From: Crossaster papposus
Lineage: Eukaryota > Echinodermata > Asteroidea > Velatida > Solasteridae
DNA: 64,000 bases
Assembly: GCA_037893245.1 (NCBI GenBank)
Contig: JBAIAA010000606.1
Location: forward strand, 558,001-622,000
Reading direction: 5' to 3'
Positions 48,691 to 60,294 of the stretch are shown piece by piece. Positions within the stretch are counted from its first letter, which is position 1. Each line of letters opens with the position of its first letter. The translations under genes were made by a program, and so were the position numbers. The notes below the pieces were generated by a model that ran no database searches, was not told the DNA's origin, and saw nothing but the letters and a program-made list of their open reading frames with translations.

Positions 48691-50312
48691 CCACTTTTTG
48701 TTATGTGTATGTTTGTACACATGTATTGCCGCATAGGCCTATGCCGCCAGTGGCCTGACGCATGAGTCTCACGGTTTGGGTTTTTTACAGTGAGAAATTT
48801 GGCAATATTTTGGCTCAGATGTCGAGCTGGTGAAAGTCTCTTCATTCTCGAACAACGTTGAGGTTTGCAGCTAAGATATAAGTCGAGAAAATTATCCTCA
48901 TTCGCAGCCACCTTTTCTGATGTGTATGTTTGTACACGTGTATTGCCGCATAGGCCTATGCCGCCAGTGGCCTGACGCATGAGTCTCACGGTTTGAGTTT
49001 TTTCCAGTGAGAAATTTGGCAATATTTTTGCTCAGATGTCGAGATAGTGAGTGTCTCTTCATTCTCGAACCAAGTTGAGGTTCGCAGCTCAGATATAAGT
49101 CGAGAAAAGTATCCTCATTCGCAGCAATGTTTTCTGATGTGTATCTATGTACACGTGTATTGCCGCACTGGCCTATGTCGCCAGTGCCCTGACTCATGAG
49201 TCTCACAGTTTTGGTTCTTTCCATTGAGAAATTTGGCAATATTTTGGCTCAGATGTCGAGCTGGAGAGTGTCTCTTCATTCTCGAACAACGTTGAGGTTC
49301 GCAGCTCAGATACAGGTCGAGAAAATTATCCTCATTCGCAGCCATGTTTTCTTATGTGTTTCTATGTACACGTGTATTGCCGCATTGGCCTATGCCGCCA
49401 GTTCCCTGACGCATGAGTCTCACAGTATGGGTTCTTTATATTGAGAAATTTGGCAAAATGTTGGCTCAGATGTTGAGCTGGTGAGTGTCTCTTCATATTC
49501 AAACAACGTTGAGGTTCGCAGCTCAAATATAAGTCGAGAAAATTATCCTCATTCGCAGCCATGTTTTCTTATATGTATCTATGTACACGTGTATTGCCGC
49601 ATTGGCCTATGTCGCCAGTGCCCTGACGCATGAGTCTCACAGTTTGGGTTCTTTCAATTGAGAAATTTGGCAATATTATGGCTCAGATGTTGAGCTGGAG
49701 AGTGTCTCTTCATTCTCAAACAACGTTGAGGTTTGCAGCTAAGATATAAGTCGAGAAAATTATCCTCATTCGCAGCCACCTTTTCTGATGTGTATGTTTG
49801 TACACGTGTATTGCCGCATAGGCCTATGCCGCCAGTGGCCTGACACATGAGTCTCACGGTTTGGGTTTTTTCCAGTGAGAAATTTGGCAATATTTTGGCT
49901 CAGATGTTGAGCTGGTGAAAGTCTCTTCATTCTCGAACAAAGTTGAGGTTCGCAGCTCAGATATAAGTCGAGAAAATTATCCTCATTCGCAGCAATGTTT
50001 TCTTATGTGTATCTATGTACACGTGTATTGCCGCACTGGCCTATGTCGCCAGTGCCCTGACTCATGAGTCTCACAGTTTGGGTTCTTTCCATTGAGAAAT
50101 TTGGCAATATTTTGGCTTAGATGTCGAGCTGGAGAGTGTCTCTTCATTCTCGAACAACGTTGAGGTTCGCAGCTAAGATATAAGTCGAGAAAATTATCCT
50201 CATTCGCAGCCACCTTTTCTTATGTGTATGTTTATACACGTGTATTGCCGCATTGGCCTATGTCGCCAGTGCCCTGACGCATGAGTCTCACAGTTTGGGT
50301 TCTTTCCATTGA
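48577..50312 (+). repeat. 8-mer HOR (second type), copy 2 (1736 bp)
   Basis: Follows copy 1 at exactly 1736 bp. A private change is 'gtcgaggaaattatcc' near 48667. The shared 'catgtattgccgc' and 'ttttgctcag' variants show the common origin. Confidence 0.8.
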
Positions 50313-51397
50313 GAAATTTGGCAATATTATGGCTCAGATGTTGAGCTGGAGAGTGTCTCTTTATTCTCAAACAACGTTGAGGTTTGCAGCTAAGATATAA
50401 GTCGAGAAAATTATCCTCATTCGCAGCCACCTTTTCTGATGTGTATGTTTGTACACGTGTATTGCCGCATAGGCCTATGCCGCCAGTGGCCTGACACAAG
50501 AGTCTCACGGTTTGGGTTTTTTCCAGTGAGAAATTTGGCAATATTTTGGCTCAGATGTCGAGCTGGTGAGAGTCTCTTTATTCTCGAACAACATTGAGGT
50601 TCGCAGCTCAAATATAAGTCGAGAAAATTATCCTCATTCGCAGCAATGTTTTCTTATGTGTATCTATGTACACGTGTATTGCCGCACTGGCCTATGTCGC
50701 CAGTGCCCTGACTCATGAGTCTCACAGTTTGGGTTCTTTCCATTGAGAAATGTGGCAATATTTTGGCTTAGATGTCGAGCTGGAGAGTGTCTCTTCATTC
50801 TCGAACAACGTTGAGGTTTGCAGCTAAGATATAAGTCGAGAAAATTATCCTCATTCGCAGCCACTTTTTGTTATGTGTATGTTTGTACACATGTATTGCC
50901 GCATAGGCCTATGCCGCCAGTGGCCTGCCGCATGAGTCTCACGGTTTGGGTTTTTTACAGTGAGAAATTTGGCAATATTTTGGCTCAGATGTCGAGCTGG
51001 TGAAAGTCTCTTCATTCTCGAACAACGTTGAGGTTTGCAGCTAAGATATAAGTCGAGAAAATTATCCTCATTCGCAGCCACCTTTTCTGATGTGTATGTT
51101 TGTACACGTGTATTGCCGCATAGGCCTATGCCGCCAGTGGCCTGACGCATGAGTCTCACGGTTTGAGTTTTTTCCAGTGAGAAATTTGGCAATATTATGG
51201 CTCAGATGTTGAGCTGGAGAGTGTCTCTTTATTCTCAAACAACGTTGAGGTTTGCAGCTAAGATATAAGTCGAGAAAATTATCCTCATTCGCAGCCACCT
51301 TTTCTGATGTGTATGTTTGTACACGTGTATTGCCGCATTGGCCTATGTCGCCAGTGCCCTGACGCATGAGTCTCACAGTTTGGGTTCTTTCAATTGA
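50313..51397 (+). repeat. 5-mer tandem duplication, copy 1 (1085 bp)
   Basis: Monomers at 50313, 50530, 50747, 50964 and 51181. Rare variants shared with the next 1085 bp are 'gacacaagagtctc' (near 50490), 'gagaaatgtggcaat' (near 50746) and 'ggcctgccgcatgag' (near 50925). The fifth monomer, at 51181, joins a 'gagttttttccagtgag' tail to 'attatggctc', a chimera made at the duplication junction. Confidence 0.84.
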
Positions 51398-52482
51398 GAA
51401 ATTTGGCAATATTATGGCTCAGATGTTGAGCTGGAGAGTGTCTCTTCATTCTCAAACAACGTTGAGGTTTGCAGCTAAGATATAAGTCGAGAAAATTATC
51501 CTCATTCGCAGCCACCTTTTCTGATGTGTATGTTTGTACACGTGTATTGCCGCATAGGCCTATGCCGCCAGTGGCCTGACACAAGAGTCTCACGGTTTGG
51601 GTTTTTTCCAGTGAGAAATTTGGCAATATTTTGGCTCAGATGTCGAGCTGGTGAGAGTCTCTTTATTCTCGAACAACATTGAGGTTCGCAGCTCAAATAT
51701 AAGTCGAGAAAATTATCCTCATTCGCAGCAATGTTTTCTTATGTGTATCTATGTACACGTGTATTGCCGCACTGGCCTATGTCGCCAGTGCCCTGACTCA
51801 TGAGTCTCACAGTTTGGGTTCTTTCCATTGAGAAATGTGGCAATATTTTGGCTTAGATGTCGAGCTGGAGAGTGTCTCTTCATTCTCGAACAACGTTGAG
51901 GTTTGCAGCTAAGATATAAGTCGAGAAAATTATCCTCATTCGCAGCCACTTTTTGTTATGTGTATGTTTGTACACATGTATTGCCGCATAGGCCTATGCC
52001 GCCAGTGGCCTGCCGCATGAGTCTCACGGTTTGGGTTTTTTACAGTGAGAAATTTGGCAATATTTTGGCTCAGATGTCGAGCTGGTGAAAGTCTCTTCAT
52101 TCTCGAACAACGTTGAGGTTTGCAGCTAAGATATAAGTCGAGAAAATTATCCTCATTCGCAGCCACCTTTTCTGATGTGTATGTTTGTACACGTGTATTG
52201 CCGCATAGGCCTATGCCGCCAGTGGCCTGACGCATGAGTCTCACGGTTTGAGTTTTTTCCAGTGAGAAATTTGGCAATATTTTTGCTCAGATGTCGAGAT
52301 AGTGAGTGTCTCTTCATTCTCGAACCAAGTTGAGGTTCGCAGCTCAGATATAAGTCGAGAAAAGTATCCTCATTCGCAGCAATGTTTTCTGATGTGTATC
52401 TATGTACACGTGTATTGCCGCACTGGCCTATGTCGCCAGTGCCCTGACTCATGAGTCTCACAGTTTTGGTTCTTTCCATTGA
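51398..52482 (+). repeat. 5-mer tandem duplication, copy 2 (1085 bp)
   Basis: Matches copy 1 in the first four monomers with the same three rare variants (near 51575, 51831 and 52010). The fifth monomer, at 52266, is the ordinary 'tatttttgctcag ... gatagtgag' type expected in this HOR. It shows where the original order resumes. Confidence 0.84.
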
Positions 52483-55400
52483 GAAATTTGGCAATATTTT
52501 GGCTCAGATGTCGAGCTGGAGAGTGTCTCTTCATTCTCGAACAACGTTGAGGTTCGCAGCTCAGATACAGGTCGAGAAAATTATCCTCATTCGCAGCCAT
52601 GTTTTCTTATGTGTTTCTATGTACACGTGTATTGCCGCATTGGCCTATGCCGCCAGTTCCCTGACGCATGAGTCTTACAGTATGGGTTCTTTATATTGAG
52701 AAATTTGGCAAAATGTTGGCTCAGATGTTGAGCTGGTGAGTGTCTCTTCATATTCAAACAACGTTGAGGTTCGCAGCTCAAATATAAGTCGAGAAAATTA
52801 TCCTCATTCGCAGCCATGTTTTCTTATATGTATCTATGTACACGTGTATTGCCGCATTGGCCTATGTCGCCAGTGCCCTGACGCATGAGTCTCACAGTTT
52901 GGGTTCTTTCAATTGAGAAATTTGGCAATATTATGGCTCAGATGTTGAGCTGGAGAGTGTCTCTTCATTCTCAAACAACGTTGAGGTTTGCAGCTAAGAT
53001 ATAAGTCGAGAAAATTATCCTCATTCGCAGCCACCTTTTCTGATGTGTATGTTTGTACACGTGTATTGCCGCATAGGCCTATGCCGCCAGTGGCCTGACA
53101 CATGAGTCTCACGGTTTGGGTTTTTTCCAGTGAGAAATTTGGCAATATTTTGGCTCAGATGTCGAGCTGGTGAAAGTCTCTTCATTCTTGAACAAAGTTG
53201 AGGTTCGCAGCTCAGATATAAGTCGAGAAAATTATCCTCATTCGCAGCAATGTTTTCTTATGTGTATCTATGTACACGTGTATTGCCGCACTGGCCTATG
53301 TCGCCAGTGCCCTGACTCATGAGTCTCACAGTTTGGGTTCTTTCCATTGAGAAATTTGGCAATATTTTGGCTTAGATGTCGAGCTGGAGAGTGTCTCTTC
53401 ATTCTCGAACAACGTTGAGGTTCGCAGCTAAGATATAAGTCGAGAAAATTATCCTCATTCGCAGCCACCTTTTCTTATGTGTATGTTTATACACGTGTAT
53501 TGCCGCATTGGCCTATGTCGCCAGTGCCCTGACGCATGAGTCTCACAGTTTGGGTTCTTTCCATTGAGAAATTTGGCAATATTATGGCTCAGATGTTGAG
53601 CTGGAGAGTGTCTCTTCATTCTCAAACAACGTTGAGGTTTGCAGCTAAGATATAAGTCGAGAAAATTATCCTCATTCGCAGCCACCTTTTCTGATGTGTA
53701 TGTTTGTACACGTGTATTGCCGCATAGGCCTATGCCGCCAGTGGCCTGACACATGAGTCTCACGGTTTGGGTTTTTTCCAGTAAGAAATTTGGCAATATT
53801 TTGGCTCCGATGTCGAGCTGGTGAGTGTCTCTTCATTCTCGAACAACGTTGAGGTTCGCAGCTCGGATATAAGTCGAGAAAATTATCCTCATTCGCAGCC
53901 ACCTTTTCTGATGTGTATGTTTTTACACTTGTATTGCCGCATAGGCCTATGTCGCCAGTGGCCTGACACATGAGTCTCACGGTTTGGGTTTTTTCCAGTG
54001 AGAAATTTGGCAATATTTTGGCTTAGATGTCGAGCTGGAGAGTGTCTCTTCATTCTCGAACAACGTTGAGGTTCGCAGCTAAGATATAAGTCGAGAAAAT
54101 TATCCTCATTCGCAGCCACCTTTTCTGATGTGTATGTTTGTACACGTGTATTGCCGCATTGGCCTATGCCGCCAGTGCCCTGACGCATGAGTCTCACAGT
54201 TTGGGTTCTTTCTATTGAGAAATTTGGCAATATTTTGGCTCCGATGTCGAGCTGGTGAGTGTCTCTTTATTCTCAAACAACGTTGAGGTTCGCAGCTCAA
54301 ATATAAGTCGAGAAAATTATCCTCATTCGCAGCCACTTTTTGTTATGTGTATGTTTGTACACGTGTATTGCCGCATTGGCCTATGTCGCCAGTGCCCTGA
54401 CGCATGAGTCTCACGGTTTGGTTTTTTTTCCAGTGAAACATTTGGCAATATTTTGGCTCAGATGTTGAGCTGGTGAGTGTCTCTTCATTTTAAAACAACG
54501 TTGAGGTTTGCAGCAAAGATATAAGTCGAGAAAATTATCCTCATTCGCAGCCACTTTTTGTTATGTGTATGTTTGTACACGTGTATTGCCGCATAGGCCT
54601 ATGCCGCCAGTGGCCTGACGCATGAGTCTCACGGTTTGGGTTTTTTACAGTGAGAAATTTGGCAATATTTTGGCTCAGATGTCGAGCTGGTGAAAGTCTC
54701 TTCATTCTCGAACAACGTTGAGGTTTGCAGCTAAGATATAAGTCGAGAAAATTATCCTCATTCGCAGCCACCTTTTCTGATGTGTATGTTTGTACACGTG
54801 TATTGCCGCATAGGCCTATGCCGCCAGTGGCCTGACGCATGAGTCTCACGGTTTGAGTTTTTTCCAGTGAGAAATTTGGCAATATTTTGGCTCAGATGTC
54901 GAGATAGTGAGTGTCTCTTCATTCTCGAACCAAGTTGAGGTTCGCAGCTCAGATATAAGTCGAGAAAAGTATCCTCATTCGCAGCAATGTTTTCTGATGT
55001 GTATCTATGTACACGTGTATTGCCGCACTGGCCTATGTCGCCAGTGCCCTGACTCATGAGTCTCACAGTTTTGGTTCTTTCCATTGAGAAATTTGGCAAT
55101 ATTTTGGCTCAGATGTCGAGCTGGAGAGTGTCTCTTCATTCTCGAACGACGTTGAGGTTCGCAGCTCAGATACAGGTCGAGAAAATTATCCTCATTCGCA
55201 GCCATGTTTTCTTATGTGTTTCTATGTACACGTGTATTGCCGCATTGGCCTATGCCGCCAGTTCCCTGACGCATGAGTCTCACAGTATGGGTTCTTTATA
55301 TTGAGAAATTTGGCAATATTTTGGCTCAGATTTCGAGCTGGTGAGTGTCTCTTCATTCTCGAACAACGTTGAGGTTCGCAGCTCAAATATAAGTCGAGAA

Positions 55401-56171
55401 AATTATCCTCATTCGCAGCCACCTTTTCTGATGTGTATCTTTGTACACTTGTATTGCCGCATATGCCTATGCCGTCAGTGCACTGACGCATGGGTCTCAC
55501 GGTTTTTTTTTTTCAAGTGAGAAATTTGGCAATATTTTAGCTCCGATGTTGAGCTGGTGAGTGTCTCTTCATTCTCGAACAACGTTGAGGTTCGCAGCTC
55601 AGATATAAGTCGAGAACATTATCCTCATTCGCAGCCATGTTTTCTTATGTGTATCTATGTACACGTGTATTGCCGCATTGGCCTAGGTCCCCAGTGCCCT
55701 GACGCATGAGTCTCACAGTTTGGGTTCTTTCCATTGAAAAATTTGGCAATATTTTGGCTCAGATGTCGAGCTGGTGAGTATCTCTTCATTCTCGAACACC
55801 GTTGAGGTTCCCAGCTAAGATAAAAGTCGAGAAAATAATCCCCATTCGCAGCCACCTTTTCTGATGTGTATGTTTGTACACGTGTATTGCCGCATTGGCC
55901 TATGCCGCCAGTGCCCTGACGCATGAGTCTCACGGTTTGGGTTCTTTCCAGTGAGAAATTTGGCAATATTTTGGCTCAGATGTCGAGCTGGTGAAAGTCT
56001 CTTCATTCTCGAACAAAGTTGAGGTTCGCAGCTCAGATATAAGTCGAGAAAATTATCCTCATTCGCAGCAATGTTTTCTTATGTGTATCTATGTACACGT
56101 GTATTGCCGCACTGGCCTATGTCGCCAGTGCCCTGACTCATGAGTCTCACAGTTTGGGTTCTTTCCATTGA
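52483..56171 (+). repeat. Mosaic segment, 17 monomers
   Basis: Up to about 53700 this follows the 49228-50450 stretch at a 3255 bp (15 x 217) step. About 53780-55500 matches about 60725-62445 at a 6945 bp step, including the 'tttattctcaaac', 'ttttccagtgaaacatttgg' and 'cattttaaaacaac' monomers of the 15-mer family. The part from about 54521 belongs to the 9331 bp-spaced duplication. The segment therefore sits at the crossing of three overlapping repeat registers. Confidence 0.7.
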
Positions 56172-58021
56172 GAAATTTGGCAATATTTTGGCTTAGATGT
56201 CGAGCTGGAGAGTGTCTCTTCATTCTCGAACAACGTTGAGGTTTGCAGCTAAGATATAAGTCGAGAAAATTATCCTCATTCGCAGCCACTTTTTGTTATG
56301 TGTATGTTTGTACACATGTATTGCCGCATAGGCCTATGCCGCCAGTGGCCTGACGCATGAGTCTCACGGTTTGGGTTTTTTACAGTGAGAAATTTGGCAA
56401 TATTTTGGCTCAGATGTCGAGCTGGTGAAAGTCTCTTCATTCTCGAACAACGTTGAGGTTTGCAGCTAAGATATAAGTCGAGAAAATTATCCTCATTCGC
56501 AGCCACCTTTTCTGATGTGTATGTTTGTACACGTGTATTGCCGCATAGGCCTATGCCGCCAGTGGCCTGACGCATGAGTCTCACGGTTTGAGTTTTTTCC
56601 AGTGAGAAATTTGGCAATATTTTTGCTCAGATGTCGAGATAGTGAGTGTCTCTTCATTCTCGAACCAAGTTGAGGTTCGCAGCTCAGATATAAGTCGGGA
56701 AAAGTATCCTCATTCGCAGCAATGTTTTCTGATGTGTATCTATGTACACGTGTATTGCCGCACTGGCCTATGTCGCCAGTGCCCTGACTCATGAGTCTCA
56801 CAGTTTTGGTTCTTTCCATTGAGAAATTTGGCAATATTTTGGCTCAGATGTCGAGCTGGAGAGTGTCTCTTCATTCTCGAACAACGTTGAGGTTCGCAGC
56901 TCAGATACAGGTCGAGAAAATTATCCTCATTCGCAGCCATGTTTTCTTATGTGTTTCTATGTACACGTGTATTGCCGCATTGGCCTATGCCGCCAGTTCC
57001 CTGACGCATGAGTCTCACAGTATGGGTTCTTTATATTGAGAAATTTGGCAAAATGTTGGCTCAGATGTTGAGCTGGTGAGTGTCTCTTCATATTCAAACA
57101 ACGTTGAGGTTCGCAGCTCAAATATAAGTCGAGAAAATTATCCTCATTCGCAGCCATGTTTTCTTATATGTATCTATGTACACGTGTATTGCCGCATTGG
57201 CCTATGTCGCCAGTGCCCTGACGCATGAGTCTCACAGTTTGGGTTCTTTCAATTGAGAAATTTGGCAATATTATGGCTCAGATGTTGAGCTGGAGAGTGT
57301 CTCTTCATTCTCAAACAACGTTGAGGTTTGCAGCTAAGATATAAGTCGAGAAAATTATCCTCATTCGCAGCCACCTTTTCTGATGTGTATGTTTGTACAC
57401 GTGTATTGCCGCATAGGCCTATGCCGCCAGTGGCCTGACACATGAGTCTCACGGTTTGGGTTTTTTCCAGTGAGAAATTTGGCAATATTTTGGCTCAGAT
57501 GTCGAGCTGGTGAAAGTCTCTTCATTCTCGAACAAAGTTGAGGTTCGCAGCTCAGATATAAGTCGAGAAAATTATCCTCATTCGCAGCAATGTTTTCTTA
57601 TGTGTATCTATGTACACGTGTATTGCCGCACTGGCCTATGTCGCCAGTGCCCTGACTCATGAGTCTCACAGTTTGGGTTCTTTCCATTGAGAAATTTGGC
57701 AATATTTTGGCTTAGATGTCGAGCTGGAGAGTGTCTCTTCATTCTCGAACAACGTTGAGGTTCGCAGCTAAGATATAAGTCGAGAAAATTATCCTCATTC
57801 GCAGCCACCTTTTCTTATGTGTATGTTTATACACGTGTATTGCCGCATTGGCCTATGTCGCCAGTGCCCTGACGCATGAGTCTCACAGTTTGGGTTCTTT
57901 CCATTGAGAAATTTGGCAATATTATGGCTCAGATGTTGAGCTGGAGAGTGTCTCTTTATTCTCAAACAACGTTGAGGTTTGCAGCTAAGATATAAGTCGA
58001 GAAAATTATCCTCATTCGCAG
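54521..58021 (+). repeat. Long duplicated segment, right copy
   Basis: Partner of 45190-48690. Small private differences exist, for example 'cagatttcgagctgg' near 55328, 'gccgcatatgcc' near 55460 and 'ataagtcgggaaaag' near 56690. The duplication is therefore recent but not brand new. Copy number and order here depend on correct assembly. Confidence 0.82.
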
Positions 58022-58341
58022 CCACCTTTTCTGATGTGTATGTTTGTACACGTGTATTGCCGCATAGGCCTATGCCGCCAGTGGCCTGACACAAGAGTCT
58101 CACGGTTTGGGTTTTTTCCAGTGAGAAATTTGGCAATATTTTGGCTCAGATGTCGAGCTGGTGAGAGTCTCTTTATTCTCGAACAACATTGAGGTTCGCA
58201 GCTCAAATATAAGTCGAGAAAATTATCCTCATTCGCAGCAATGTTTTCTTATGTGTATCTATGTACACGTGTATTGCCGCACTGGCCTATGTCGCCAGTG
58301 CCCTGACTCATGAGTCTCACAGTTTGGGTTCTTTCCATTGA
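56172..58341 (+). repeat. 10-mer HOR (2170 bp), copy 1
   Basis: Ten monomers on an exact 217 bp grid, with the order reproduced 2170 bp downstream. It equals the second-type 8-mer plus two monomers: an 'attatggctc' monomer and a 'gagagtctctttattctcg' monomer near 57910-58160. Confidence 0.8.
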
Positions 58342-60294
58342 GAAATTTGGCAATATTTTGGCTTAGATGTCGAGCTGGAGAGTGTCTCTTCATTCTCGAA
58401 CAACGTTGAGGTTTGCAGCTAAGATATAAGTCGAGAAAATTATCCTCATTCGCAGCCACTTTTTGTTATGTGTATGTTTGTACACATGTATTGCCGCATA
58501 GGCCTATGCCGCCAGTGGCCTGACGCATGAGTCTCACGGTTTGGGTTTTTTACAGTGAGAAATTTGGCAATATTTTGGCTCAGATGTCGAGCTGGTGAAA
58601 GTCTCTTCATTCTCGAACAACGTTGAGGTTTGCAGCTAAGATATAAGTCGAGAAAATTATCCTCATTCGCAGCCACCTTTTCTGATGTGTATGTTTGTAC
58701 ACGTGTATTGCCGCATAGGCCTATGCCGCCAGTGGCCTGACGCATGAGTCTCACGGTTTGAGTTTTTTCCAGTGAGAAATTTGGCAATATTTTTGCTCAG
58801 ATGTCGAGATAGTGAGTGTCTCTTCATTCTCGAACCAAGTTGAGGTTCGCAGCTCAGATATAAGTCGAGAAAAGTATCCTCATTCGCAGCAATGTTTTCT
58901 GATGTGTATCTATGTACACGTGTATTGCCGCACTGGCCTATGTCGCCAGTGCCCTGACTCATGAGTCTCACAGTTTTGGTTCTTTCCATTGAGAAATTTG
59001 GCAATATTTTGGCTCAGATGTCGAGCTGGAGAGTGTCTCTTCATTCTCGAACAACGTTGAGGTTCGCAGCTCAGATACAGGTCGAGAAAATTATCCTCAT
59101 TCGCAGCCATGTTTTCTTATGTGTTTCTATGTACACGTGTATTGCCGCATTGGCCTATGCCGCCAGTTCCCTGACGCATGAGTCTCACAGTATGGGTTCT
59201 TTATATTGAGAAATTTGGCAAAATGTTGGCTCAGATGTTGAGCTGGTGAGTGTCTCTTCATATTCAAACAACGTTGAGGTTCGCAGCTCAAATATAAGTC
59301 GAGAAAATTATCCTCATTCGCAGCCATGTTTTCTTATATGTATCTATGTACACGTGTATTGCCGCATTGGCCTATGTCGCCAGTGCCCTGACGCATGAGT
59401 CTCACAGTTTGGGTTCTTTCAATTGAGAAATTTGGCAATATTATGGCTCAGATGTTGAGCTGGAGAGTGTCTCTTCATTCTCAAACAACGTTGAGGTTTG
59501 CAGCTAAGATATAAGTCGAGAAAATTATCCTCATTCGCAGCCACCTTTTCTGATGTGTATGTTTGTACACGTGTATTGCCGCATAGGCCTATGCCGCCAG
59601 TGGCCTGACACATGAGTCTCACGGTTTGGGTTTTTTCCAGTGAGAAATTTGGCAATATTTTGGCTCAGATGTCGAGCTGGTGAAAGTCTCTTCATTCTCG
59701 AACAAAGTTGAGGTTCGCAGCTCAGATATAAGTCGAGAAAATTATCCTCATTCGCAGCAATGTTTTCTTATGTGTATCTATGTACACGTGTATTGCCGCA
59801 CTGGCCTATGTCGCCAGTGCCCTGACTCATGAGTCTCACAGTTTGGGTTCTTTCCATTGAGAAATTTGGCAATATTTTGGCTTAGATGTCGAGCTGGAGA
59901 GTGTCTCTTCATTCTCGAACAACGTTGAGGTTCGCAGCTAAGATATAAGTCGAGAAAATTATCCTCATTCGCAGCCACCTTTTCTTATGTGTATGTTTAT
60001 ACACGTGTATTGCCGCATTGGCCTATGTCGCCAGTGCCCTGACGCATGAGTCTCACAGTTTGGGTTCTTTCCATTGAGAAATTTGGCAATATTATGGCTC
60101 AGATGTTGAGCTGGAGAGTGTCTCTTCATTCTCAAACAACGTTGAGGTTTGCAGCTAAGATATAAGTCGAGAAAATTATCCTCATTCGCAGCCACCTTTT
60201 CTGATGTGTATGTTTGTACACGTGTATTGCCGCATAGGCCTATGCCGCCAGTGGCCTGACACATGAGTCTCACGGTTTGGGTTTTTTCCAGTGA
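58342..60294 (+). repeat. 10-mer HOR (2170 bp), copy 2, nearly complete
   Basis: Nine monomers up to the next formal boundary. The match to copy 1 continues to about 60390, inside the following monomer. Small differences, such as 'gacacaagagtc' near 58090 against 'gacacatgagtc' near 60260, separate the copies. Confidence 0.78.
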
